Below are positions 50,547 to 59,815 of a stretch of DNA of 64,000 nucleotides, piece after piece; position 1 is the first letter of the stretch; each line of letters starts with the position of its first letter. Origin of the DNA: Flammeovirgaceae bacterium BBD 1991-12 (GTDB taxonomy: Bacteria; Bacteroidota; Bacteroidia; Cytophagales; Cyclobacteriaceae); the NCBI GenBank assembly GCA_001657315.1, contig LYSV01000004.1, positions 1 to 64,000 on the forward strand, read 5' to 3'. Position numbers and translations under genes: made by a program. Below the pieces are notes generated by a model. The model saw only the letters and a list, made by a program, of their open reading frames with translations, searched no databases and was not told the DNA's origin.

Positions 50547-53500
50547 TTATTCTGCTACTATAAATTCAATCTGCCAATTGGCCCCCACAGGATTATTTCT
50601 CAATCTCCAGATGAGATTACCATTGTTGTCAACTATATTAATAGATGTGAGTGCATTAATTCTGGGATCTACTCTTGCCCTTAAATGACCATTAAGTCTC
50701 CTTACAAGATCAGTGGCAAGATTTCCCGAGTATGCCGGATTTTGCGCACTCGGCACCGTATAGTAACCACTGTATGAATATACGATATCCGGTCCGTCTC
50801 TTACTGGAATGGGTTGCCTGTTGGGCCATTGAATAATCACTGTGGACTCAAAGGTTTCGTTAGGGAATGGCACTCTTCCCGTAACTATTTCGTCGACATT
50901 CGGGATCTTTTCCGCACCATGAACAACACCATCCATCAGATCACCTGCATTTTCTATAGCACCCTGATTGAATATCTCCACCTGACGAACTGCTGCGCCA
51001 GCGCGTTGCACGGCGATATCAAATGAGCGGCCAGATGTTAAAGCGTCCTGTCCTATTTGAATAATAATATCGCCATCCTGAGCATACTGGGCCGCCAGCC
51101 GACGGGCCTCAAGCAGCTCGGAAGCCATGTCCACTACCTGGTCGCCACGGTTCCGGGCGGTAGAGACTATCCAGTCATCAAAGCCAACCACTTTTCCATC
51201 ACGGGCCTGTAGCCTGGCAACATCATTGATCACCTCAAAAAGATCCTGCCGGTTTACTGCCGCCAGTTCGGATTCAATTTGTGTAAGCGCTCCACCCCGG
51301 CCTGGGAAAGCAGTTCGGGCCGTGTTTAGGTTCTGGATGTAACGTAATCTGGCTGCCTCTAGCTCCGCCTGTAGTTGTCTGCCTTGCTCCCAGAAATTCT
51401 GGAGCCGTTCCTGATTTCGCGCTCCTGCCAGCTCTCTTTGAATACTATTCTCCAAACTATCCAGTCTCCGTCTTAATGCAGGATTATCTGCCAACTCTCT
51501 GCCATAGGCTTCTCTCAAAAAGTTACATGGATAGCTGCAAAGCCTTAGATTCCCATTTTCCGTAATGGAAATGCCATGCTGCCCATCGTTGGTTCTGCCT
51601 TCTACTACCGGCTGCTCAGTGTTGGCATCCTCCCTTGTGCGCGGACCAACTGGTTCACGATCTTCAGGAGCATCCCTCTCCGGTCTTGCGGCAGGAGCTT
51701 CAGGCTCTTCTGCTCTTGTTCTTTGAGGGTCAAGAGGATCTCTCGTTCCTGTAACTTCTTCCTGCAGCCTTGTTACATCTTCATCAAGCGTACGGGTATC
51801 TCGTCCTAAATTGTCTACCTGGGTATCAACGTCTTCCGGTAATCTGCCAGCTTCTATATCATCCGTGATCCCGGACATTTGCTGTTCAACAGCCAAAGCG
51901 CGTTCTTCCTGTGTGGCTGCAGTTCTTTGCCAGGATTCCTTATATTCCCGCCAAAAATCCTTTTCCCCCTGAACAACAGTTCCGGCCTGTCTTCTCAGGA
52001 AGTTCCAGTAACCCTCATCGGTAGCGGCCAGCTTAATGATGTTAAGTTGCTGTCTGACCTTACCCAGGGTTTCCGCAGGAGTTTTAAGCGCGCGTATTAC
52101 GCGAATAACATCGTCACCCAGGCCGGTAATAGTGGTAATAGTACCTTCCAATACCATGGCCCCCAACTTGACGAGTCCCTTTCTAAAGCCATTGGCTCTC
52201 ACTACCGTAGCGATGGTTTTTACAGCTGACGCCCCACCTTTGACTGCTCCATAGCCTCCTACAAAAATCAAGATGATATTGACGACTAAATTGACAAACT
52301 TTCTTGTCCAGAATTCTGCCTCTTTACAGTTTTCGAACGGTCCTTCTATCAATGTACCCTCCATAACGATCTCATTCCATGCCGCTTCGATAACGGTACC
52401 TGGCTGTGAAAATAGCTGTCCCAAACCTTTAAAAAACTCCTTAACCGCTAACCATTCAGCGCTACCCGCAGCTCCTCCCGACATGAGATATACCAGAGAT
52501 CCCAGCAAATTGTAAACTGCTTTTACAAGGTCCACTATCAGGATTACAATATCTACAACCACTGACAATAAGCCGGTTATTATACCTACCAAGCCACATA
52601 CTACATATTCTACTCCCACAACCACCCATTCAGCAGCGGAAAGGAAGCCTTCCCATTTTCCTTCCAGCCAGCCTGCCTCATAGTCATACTCCGGAAGGTT
52701 CATCCCCTCCAATGCCGCCAGTGCTACGTAGTCGCTTTCATCCATATCCTGCATCAAAGCATCGGCCGCACCACGTTCTCCCCAGTCCGTACCGGTTTTT
52801 TTATCCAATTCGTATAGTACAATCGACCGGACCAGAGAGGGAGTACGATCAAAATTTGAGAGGATTGAGCTGCTATCAGCATGACTAGTGTATCCTGACA
52901 ACAGGTCATAGATCTTTTGAGCTGTAAAGTATGCACCATAGTGCTGACTGGCATGCAGACCTCCGTTACTTAAAAAGTGCACTCTTAGATTCTCAGCGTG
53001 GACCACAGCCAGATCGTCAAACAACCAATCAGCAGTGTCTTCCGTGGATTCTCCGGCTTCTGTCTCGATCAGTCTCAGAACCTCATCAAGTTCTGCTCCG
53101 GAAAATTGTATCAGCATACCCATTATTTCCCTGCTGTTACTTTCCGAGGTAAACCCACTTAGCAGATCTTCAACGGCCCGGGCCACGATAATGTTTACAT
53201 CAGAAATCTTAAGCCTGATAAACTGATCTCTTAAATTTCTGCCATCCTCTTCGGTCATATCATAGAAAAGCCATTCCACAACTTCGCTTGCGCTCGATCC
53301 ATATTCTCCGGCCTTTGATTTCATGGCCTGCAGGATCGCTTCTACCTGGGATTTCCCTTTCCCCTGAAACTCGTTGAGAATGTCTTCACTATCCCATCGG
53401 CTGGTATAGCCCTCCAAAGCATCCAGAATCTCCTCAGCGGCATCAGAAGCACCATGATCATCCTGTTTCTGGATAGCAGGAGTTTTATCAATGAGCGTTC

Positions 53501-55238
53501 TCTGAGCCTTTGATTCTGTTGCTCCCTGCTGTACAGTATGCGTCAGCTCATGCGCCAGTAAATGCTTGCCGGATGAGGTGTTCGGATCATACTTTCCTTC
53601 ATTAAAGTAAATATCATTTTTATGTGTAAAGGCCTGAGCATGAAGTGTTTTGTTCATTTCTTCCGCTTCGTTACCCGTATGGATCTTCACATCACCGAAA
53701 TCGGCGCCGAAGCCGGACTCCATCTGGCTACGTGTATCTTTGTCCATGGACGCACCTTTACCAGAGGTAGCATTAAGTTTATCCTGCAACGTACCGTTTG
53801 ACGTCCCCGAGGTTTGCTCCTCTTTCTTTTGGATGATCTTCTCAGATCCTGTAAAAGGAGTGAAAAAGGCATGGAACTGACTGTGGGAACGGGTGCGTTC
53901 CTTCACCTCGCTGAAATTACCACTGTTGCCATCAATGGAATCAATGGTGTCTCCGTTCACAGCTTTAATAATGCAGTGATGCTGATGTTCCGTGAAATAA
54001 CCGATATCTCCCGGTTGGGGATCTTCCGTTGATTCCAATGTACCAAAGGCCGACACGCCTCTACCCATCTGCCAATAACCCAGGTCTATCCCTGCTTTTT
54101 TGATGGCATAGACGGAAAATATCCCGCACCAGTGAGGGAACTCCTTAGCCTCCTGGGTATAGCGTACATTTTCGATCACCTCATCTGACCATTCATCTTT
54201 GGCCGCCAGATGGAAGATCTTCAGCAAATGATCGGCACCTACCCTTCGGCCGGAACCATCATCTTTCCGGGCCTCGATCTTACCCACCATCTTTTGGGCT
54301 TCCTTCACTATTCTCTCGCGGAGGCTACTTTCACTGGTACTACCACTGCTGAGCTGCACATCAGGCGTACGCTTGAACAGAATGGGGTAGTCGGTTTTCT
54401 CCATTTCCAACGCCCTGCGTTGCAGGTCAGGGTTTTCATCTTCAGGGGGTTCTGCCACACTATCGAAAACCGGTTTCTTTTGCACTTTAAGATCTTCCTG
54501 CTCTTCCTGTTCGTTTTCTTCCTCCTTTTCACAGGCCTCGCATTTGGGCTGTAGCAAGGGCACGTTTTGCACCACAGGAATTATCTCAGGTTTTACGGGT
54601 GACGCCTCTACTATATCGGAGGGCGTAGCCGGATCGTCGGTTTTAGGCTGAACGGATTCTTCAGTAGCCTCACTTTCAAAAATGGGCTTCTGCTGAATTT
54701 CAGGTTCTGCTTCCTGCTCTGTTTCCTCCTCCTCTCCCGGAGTGTCCGTTTCCTCCAGTCGCTGTACCACGTGATCCGCCATATCGTCCGCTTCCTGTTC
54801 GTACTTATCGTCCGGCTCTCCAATGGTTAGTCCACCTAAAGATTTGGCCTGTATAGTTTCATCCGTGTTTTCACTTTCAAAAATGGGCTTCTCCTGGATT
54901 TCAGGTCCCTGCTTCTCTCTATCTTCTGTTTTCTGTTTTTGAAGCTTTGGTTCTTCTTCTTTACATTTCTCACATTGGGTTTGCACCACCGGTGTATTAT
55001 CACAGACTTGCCCCTGCAGGCCGGTATCATTGCTGCCATACTCTTCCGGTCCGGATCCAAGAGTATCTATACCCGTATCCACGGGTTCTTCGGTGGCATC
55101 GAAAAAGGGTTTGGTTTGTATGGCTGTTTTTGCCTCAGAAAAAAACGAATTCTCATCATCCTTACCAAAGAAAGACTGCTTAGCAGTCTGATCCTGTTGA
55201 TGATTTTGAGATGTCGTTATAATTTCGGAGGTCTTCAT
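50547..55238 (-). CDS. 1563-aa DUF4157 protein with CHAP-like, annexin-like and toxin-like domains
   Basis: Domains in order: 1-300, disordered, with repeats QxKPIFES (three forms), CEKCKEEE and CEACEKEEE, and LTIGEPDDKYEQEADDMAD; about 305-465, a CHAP/NlpC-like domain with Cys371 in HWCGIFSVYAIKKAG, His in HQHHCIIK and SIDGNSG; about 490-570, DUF4157 with LLAHELTHTVQQG (HELTH 563-567); about 600-830, three repeats of about 85 residues (LxGYTSxxDSxxIL) resembling annexin repeats; about 865-1010, hydrophobic stretches (VVVDIVILIVDLVKAVYNLL, LVVNIILIFVGGYGAVKGG); 1090-1230 Glu/Arg-rich linker; 1233-1563, a polymorphic-toxin-like tail with GNLRLCSYPCNFLREAYG. The composition fits eCIS cargo that attacks cell wall, membrane and nucleic acid. 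Several domain calls are pattern-based. Confidence 0.85.
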   Translation of the reverse strand: MKTSEIITTSQNHQQDQTAKQSFFGKDDENSFFSEAKTAIQTKPFFDATEEPVDTGIDTLGSGPEEYGSNDTGLQGQVCDNTPVVQTQCEKCKEEEPKLQKQKTEDREKQGPEIQEKPIFESENTDETIQAKSLGGLTIGEPDDKYEQEADDMADHVVQRLEETDTPGEEEETEQEAEPEIQQKPIFESEATEESVQPKTDDPATPSDIVEASPVKPEIIPVVQNVPLLQPKCEACEKEEENEQEEQEDLKVQKKPVFDSVAEPPEDENPDLQRRALEMEKTDYPILFKRTPDVQLSSGSTSESSLRERIVKEAQKMVGKIEARKDDGSGRRVGADHLLKIFHLAAKDEWSDEVIENVRYTQEAKEFPHWCGIFSVYAIKKAGIDLGYWQMGRGVSAFGTLESTEDPQPGDIGYFTEHQHHCIIKAVNGDTIDSIDGNSGNFSEVKERTRSHSQFHAFFTPFTGSEKIIQKKEEQTSGTSNGTLQDKLNATSGKGASMDKDTRSQMESGFGADFGDVKIHTGNEAEEMNKTLHAQAFTHKNDIYFNEGKYDPNTSSGKHLLAHELTHTVQQGATESKAQRTLIDKTPAIQKQDDHGASDAAEEILDALEGYTSRWDSEDILNEFQGKGKSQVEAILQAMKSKAGEYGSSASEVVEWLFYDMTEEDGRNLRDQFIRLKISDVNIIVARAVEDLLSGFTSESNSREIMGMLIQFSGAELDEVLRLIETEAGESTEDTADWLFDDLAVVHAENLRVHFLSNGGLHASQHYGAYFTAQKIYDLLSGYTSHADSSSILSNFDRTPSLVRSIVLYELDKKTGTDWGERGAADALMQDMDESDYVALAALEGMNLPEYDYEAGWLEGKWEGFLSAAEWVVVGVEYVVCGLVGIITGLLSVVVDIVILIVDLVKAVYNLLGSLVYLMSGGAAGSAEWLAVKEFFKGLGQLFSQPGTVIEAAWNEIVMEGTLIEGPFENCKEAEFWTRKFVNLVVNIILIFVGGYGAVKGGASAVKTIATVVRANGFRKGLVKLGAMVLEGTITTITGLGDDVIRVIRALKTPAETLGKVRQQLNIIKLAATDEGYWNFLRRQAGTVVQGEKDFWREYKESWQRTAATQEERALAVEQQMSGITDDIEAGRLPEDVDTQVDNLGRDTRTLDEDVTRLQEEVTGTRDPLDPQRTRAEEPEAPAARPERDAPEDREPVGPRTREDANTEQPVVEGRTNDGQHGISITENGNLRLCSYPCNFLREAYGRELADNPALRRRLDSLENSIQRELAGARNQERLQNFWEQGRQLQAELEAARLRYIQNLNTARTAFPGRGGALTQIESELAAVNRQDLFEVINDVARLQARDGKVVGFDDWIVSTARNRGDQVVDMASELLEARRLAAQYAQDGDIIIQIGQDALTSGRSFDIAVQRAGAAVRQVEIFNQGAIENAGDLMDGVVHGAEKIPNVDEIVTGRVPFPNETFESTVIIQWPNRQPIPVRDGPDIVYSYSGYYTVPSAQNPAYSGNLATDLVRRLNGHLRARVDPRINALTSINIVDNNGNLIWRLRNNPVGANWQIEFIVAE

Positions 55239-55259
55239 GACGTGTTGTTATATAGGCTG

Positions 55260-55778
55260 TCAGTCCTGAGTATGGATCAGGCTCTGCTTCATTTGACACC
55301 TTTTAACCGCAGACTGATTTTCATTAAGCTCTTCGGGATGGAAGGAATAGAGCAAGGCCTTTCGAAACTGATCCAGCGCCGTATCAAACTTTCCCTGCAT
55401 CTCCAGGATACATCCGAGTTCATTGAACGCTTTGGATTTGTTCACAGAGGGTTTGTTTGTTGCTGCTTTCAAGATTTCTTCAGCCTTTTCATATTCCTGA
55501 AGATTACACAAGAGAGAAGCATAGTTAAAGTAGGTATGCGGGTAGTTGGGATCCAATTTCAAAGCCATCTGATATTCCTCTTTGGCCTGCTCGTATTGAC
55601 TAAAATGGTATGCGTATATCCAACCAAAATGATTATAGGTTGGAGCGAAGTCCGGGTATAGTGCTTTACTTTGCTCAAGTATAAGAGTGGCCTCTTTCAA
55701 TAAGCCCTCCTGAAGTTTATGTTCAGCTGCATTCAGCAGATCATTGGCTTCAAACAGCTTTTCGGTTTGATCAGTCAT
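55260..55778 (-). CDS. TPR protein in the eCIS operon
   Basis: The 172-residue soluble protein has four or five tetratricopeptide repeats: EANDLLNAAEHKLQEGLLKE, TYNHFGWIYAYHFSQYEQAK, TYFNYASLLCNLQEYEKAEE and AFNELGCILEMQGKFDTALD. TPRs bind partner proteins; lying between two large DUF4157 genes, it may be their chaperone or adaptor for loading. Confidence 0.85.
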   Translation of the reverse strand: MTDQTEKLFEANDLLNAAEHKLQEGLLKEATLILEQSKALYPDFAPTYNHFGWIYAYHFSQYEQAKEEYQMALKLDPNYPHTYFNYASLLCNLQEYEKAEEILKAATNKPSVNKSKAFNELGCILEMQGKFDTALDQFRKALLYSFHPEELNENQSAVKRCQMKQSLIHTQD

Positions 55779-55791
55779 CTTTTTGTCCTTT

Positions 55792-58700
55792 TTATTGTGG
55801 TATTCCTAAATCACTTATTATGGTATTTCTCTCCGAATTGTTCGTAAACTTTCGTTCCACCAGGTCACGCCACGCACGACTTGTTTTGATATAGTCTTTT
55901 TCATCGGACCCAAGCACACCTGCCACGGGGGCAGGGGCCACAGCTCCTGTAAATTGCCTGACCTGATTCCGAAGATCACTGAAATTGCTTCCTCCATAGT
56001 TTTCAATAATGGCCCTCAGCAATTCCAGCCGTTGAGACACGATCAGATTGATCCCATCCGGGATTAAATAGTTATCTACCTGCGCTCGGAAACCATTCCT
56101 GTTTTCATCATATGCCGGTTTTACGAACGGATAAGTAGTACTGCCGTATAAATGGTTGAAAATAGTTCTTGCCCGAGGTGATTTAGGCCCCGGAGGAGGT
56201 AATGAAGGGTCGAACTTCGCTTCATGACAGGTACCCGTTGCCCCCACGCAATCGGGATTATCAGGTGGTCCGTATCGACCATCCATCCAGTATGCTCTGA
56301 ATTCCGTCTTGTAACGTTCTATTTCAGTGCCGGAATCGGGTCTTTCATCCATTGAATGAGTAGCCTCATGTATCAGAAGAGTGATCAGGCTGTCATCGGA
56401 TCGTTTGCTGTTCGCAGGTACATCGGTTGTTCTGTTGAGAATTACTACCCTATTGCCGAAATGGGGAAAATTTCCAGTGTGAAAGGCAGCCGCGCCGGCA
56501 ACGGAGGCCATACTGTTGGGGTAGCTGGACCTGAAGAAACGGACAGGCTTATAAGAGGTACTTACAAAATAACCAACCCTGGCCGGGTTTGGGGCACCCT
56601 CTACTTTATTAAGATAATCCTGCGAGTCATGCCGGATAGTCATGGGCAGCAGGGTGATCCCTCCCTCAGATTCCGGGGCATTTACTGCATCAGCCACCTT
56701 AGCGGCTACTCCACCGCGCGCACTCATTTTACCCAACAACCCTGAACTTGAATTATCATGTATATACTTGTCATCTTCTTTGGCCGCGGTCATTGCCTGA
56801 GCCCGGGTGTAGACATTTTCAGGCAGTACGTTAAAGCCAACGGTTTTGGTGCCGATCACTGCCCCACCGGCATCCAGAATATCTATTTCCATTGTAAGTG
56901 GATCACCACCCGCAGGAATGGATCCCGGAGCAGCAATGTTAAGTGCGATGGGAGGTGAGGATCGTACAGCAGACGGAAACGACTGAGGTGTAGGATTTGA
57001 GGCCAATACGGCACTGCCCCGTTTTACGCGGGCGTTGACCGATAGTGTTAATCCTGGATTTACACTTGAGGACGGTAACCATGCTGATGCCTCAAAATTC
57101 TGGGTACCGTGCTGGTAACGGACCGTGTCGCCAGAATTATACCAGTCATCGTTGCTCCCGGTATTATATGTAAATTCGGCCGTCCATGTAGCTAAAAAAT
57201 TGGCTTGTCTGTTATCATTAAGGGTAAAGGTAAAATCGCTCACGGGAGTGGTAGGCGCTACACCGGAAGGCAGGTTTTTCAAATCTAAATGAGCATTCAT
57301 CGTGACAGTACCGGTATTGGAAATATCCGGACCAAAGCTGACCCCGGTATCCGATGACAATGGCCATGACGATTCCGGAGAAATATTATTTCCGGATACT
57401 CTGGAAGACGGCGTAACTGTAAATTGCGTATTAAAGCTTAAACCGGGATTGGCCCTGTCACTCTTAGGGGTAAGGGTTACGTTTTCGGTAAGGTTATTAC
57501 CTAAAACCGGCGATGTTGGTCCGTCAATAGATATGTGATCAAGAAATCCCTGAACAGCCCCGGTTCCCGGTGCCGGGCCCGGTGGTGGCGCCGGAGGTGC
57601 GGGCGGAGCCGGAGCCGGAGGTGCCGTACGTAAAATCTGTCTGATCTCTGTCCTCTTTGTATTATCTGTGAGGTACTCATTGATCATACGTTGCCATTCA
57701 TTTGAAGCATCTATGGCCTGCCGGTCGGAAGCGTCCAACAGATCCGAAGCTGTCTGAACAGAAGTTTTGAAACTTGCATAATCAGCATTTGATACGGGCG
57801 GTGAAAAAGCTAGGAACGCATCCCTTAAATCCTGCAGCCTGGGTGAGTTCAGCATATTAATACTGTCAGGTCCCATGTATGTATCTATGCGTTCCTTTAT
57901 ACCGAATGCATTGCTGTCATAGGCAGCTTTTACAGTAGGGTTTTCGTTATATATCCTTTCAAATATCGCCCGTGATCGTGGTGTTCTTGGTCCTTTGCTG
58001 TCCAACGCAGGGTCAAAGTGACTGGACATGGTATTGAAAGGATCCACTTCCCACCATCCGTTGAATTGTGACCGGTAGATTTCAAAAGTAGCGGAGCTTC
58101 CATGAGCGGGTGCACGGAATGTGGCTACCTGTGTGACGGCCTGAACAATCCGCTCCCTGATCTGATCATTAGGTAAAAGATCATCCATGATGGGGGTATC
58201 CCTGACATGAACGGCAATATTGGAACCGCTGTTGTGAACATGGAAGCGAACGGATGAAGGCAGGTCAAACGAATTGGCATAGTTAGTGGTACCTGCAAAG
58301 AATTTCATTGCCGTAGCCATAACATTAGTGTCATGACGAGGTGTTAACGGCTCCAGGGTAATACTTTGATCCGTAAGGAACTGAGGGATGTTCTTTTCAT
58401 GCATTTCGCTGGATGTGCCAAGCTCGATCAATGCATTTTCTATGGCTGTTTGAGATCCAATGGCATTTTCTATGGCCTCCTGCTCAAAGAAAAAACCATG
58501 TTTGTATTGTATTTCCACACTCCGGTTTTTAGCCCGGTCCTCCGGTGTGCCATTGGATGTTATAAACTGACCCAAACCAGCCATCCCCCTTAATGATACC
58601 CTGCTTTGCGCTGAAGGACTTAGAGCAGATTCGACCTTCTCCGCCCGGCGATGCCTGATATTTGTATTGCCTTCCTCACTCCCGCTACAATCGCTGTAAC

Positions 58701-59805
58701 CTGATATTATAAAACGTAAAGACCGATCAGTATCAAACAGGCTCATAATGATCAGAAAATTGGCTTCTGACTGTGTCGAGGCCTTAACCGTTGATCGGTT
58801 ATTCCCAAAGTCAGCGATCAGCACTTTGTCGGCCGCAGGGAACGTAGTATCAATACCCAATATACCAGCGCTTGTACGTGACCTTGAAATTTCACCATGG
58901 TCATAGTTAGGACAGCTGCCTGCTGCACCTTCTTCTCCTTCAGCGTCTGTATCAAGGGGATCTTTCTGTATCATGCCACTCTGCTGTACCACATGCGTCA
59001 GCTCATGTGCCAGCAAATGCTGTCCTTTCGACGAATGGGTGTCATATTTGCCTTCGTTAAAATAAATATCCGAGCCATGGGTAAAAGCCTGGGCATTCAG
59101 TCCTCTGTTCATCTGCACTGCATCATTTCCTGTATGGAGGCGTACACCACTAAAATCCGTCCCAAAAGCTGATTCCATTCCTGTACGGGTATTTTTAGGT
59201 AAAGGTGAGCCTCCTCCTTTCGTGGAGCTGAGCTCGCTTTGCAATCCTCCGGCAAATGTGCCTCCTCCTTCCTGAGATTTGGTCATGACCTCTGGTTCTT
59301 CTTCCAATTGTTCCTCCTCCTTCTTTTGCAGGTTCTCCTCTTCCTGCTCACAGGCTTCACACTTTGTTTGTACAGGATTTTCCTCACTTTCAAAGATGGG
59401 CTTGCGTTGAATGTGACTTATACCATCAGCCAACAGTTCTTCTTTAGGCTGAACTTTTTCCTCCTCCATACACTCTGCACATTTTCGCTGAACCATGCCG
59501 TCATTAGCCTGTGTGACGTGGGTGTTTGTATTTAACCGCTGCACCACCTTGTCGGCCACGGCGTCAGCTTCTACTTCATATTTGTCACCCGGCTGGCCTA
59601 TGGTAAGGTCGTTTTTAGCAGGTTTTGTCTGAATGGAGGAGAAAAAACCGGTTGGTGCTGAGGTGCCCCCTCCATCAAAAAAAGACCCGTTGGTTCCCTC
59701 TTTCGCAGCTTCTGTTTCAGTTTCTTTAGCGAAAAAAGGACCTTCCTGACCCGTTTGGGTCTGATGATTCTGAGAGGCGGTCCGATGGAAAAAGGAATAT
59801 TGCAT
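55792..59805 (-). CDS. 1337-aa DUF4157 + OmpA-like protein with duplicated metalloprotease module
   Basis: Residues 1-200 are disordered, with FFAK and IQTKP tags, LTIGQPGDKYEVEADAVAD, CAECMEEE, IQRKPIFESEE and CEACEQEEE repeats. DUF4157 follows (about 205-275, HELTH 267-271). About 315-445 is an OmpA-like domain (FIISGYSDCSGSEEGNTNIR, RAKNRSVEIQYKHG). Two related modules flank a central Pro-rich hinge (APAPPAPPAPPPGPAPG) and Ig-like beta domains (about 735-1000). The second module has a zinc site LLIHEATHSMDERPDSG (HEATH 1146-1150) and TEIERYKTEFRAYWMDG for a third ligand; the first keeps the following IYRSQFNGWWEVD but not HExxH. It may be a machine-attached peptidoglycan-binding effector. 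Confidence 0.87.
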   Translation of the reverse strand: MQYSFFHRTASQNHQTQTGQEGPFFAKETETEAAKEGTNGSFFDGGGTSAPTGFFSSIQTKPAKNDLTIGQPGDKYEVEADAVADKVVQRLNTNTHVTQANDGMVQRKCAECMEEEKVQPKEELLADGISHIQRKPIFESEENPVQTKCEACEQEEENLQKKEEEQLEEEPEVMTKSQEGGGTFAGGLQSELSSTKGGGSPLPKNTRTGMESAFGTDFSGVRLHTGNDAVQMNRGLNAQAFTHGSDIYFNEGKYDTHSSKGQHLLAHELTHVVQQSGMIQKDPLDTDAEGEEGAAGSCPNYDHGEISRSRTSAGILGIDTTFPAADKVLIADFGNNRSTVKASTQSEANFLIIMSLFDTDRSLRFIISGYSDCSGSEEGNTNIRHRRAEKVESALSPSAQSRVSLRGMAGLGQFITSNGTPEDRAKNRSVEIQYKHGFFFEQEAIENAIGSQTAIENALIELGTSSEMHEKNIPQFLTDQSITLEPLTPRHDTNVMATAMKFFAGTTNYANSFDLPSSVRFHVHNSGSNIAVHVRDTPIMDDLLPNDQIRERIVQAVTQVATFRAPAHGSSATFEIYRSQFNGWWEVDPFNTMSSHFDPALDSKGPRTPRSRAIFERIYNENPTVKAAYDSNAFGIKERIDTYMGPDSINMLNSPRLQDLRDAFLAFSPPVSNADYASFKTSVQTASDLLDASDRQAIDASNEWQRMINEYLTDNTKRTEIRQILRTAPPAPAPPAPPAPPPGPAPGTGAVQGFLDHISIDGPTSPVLGNNLTENVTLTPKSDRANPGLSFNTQFTVTPSSRVSGNNISPESSWPLSSDTGVSFGPDISNTGTVTMNAHLDLKNLPSGVAPTTPVSDFTFTLNDNRQANFLATWTAEFTYNTGSNDDWYNSGDTVRYQHGTQNFEASAWLPSSSVNPGLTLSVNARVKRGSAVLASNPTPQSFPSAVRSSPPIALNIAAPGSIPAGGDPLTMEIDILDAGGAVIGTKTVGFNVLPENVYTRAQAMTAAKEDDKYIHDNSSSGLLGKMSARGGVAAKVADAVNAPESEGGITLLPMTIRHDSQDYLNKVEGAPNPARVGYFVSTSYKPVRFFRSSYPNSMASVAGAAAFHTGNFPHFGNRVVILNRTTDVPANSKRSDDSLITLLIHEATHSMDERPDSGTEIERYKTEFRAYWMDGRYGPPDNPDCVGATGTCHEAKFDPSLPPPGPKSPRARTIFNHLYGSTTYPFVKPAYDENRNGFRAQVDNYLIPDGINLIVSQRLELLRAIIENYGGSNFSDLRNQVRQFTGAVAPAPVAGVLGSDEKDYIKTSRAWRDLVERKFTNNSERNTIISDLGIPQ

Positions 59806-59815
59806 TAAATCTTTT

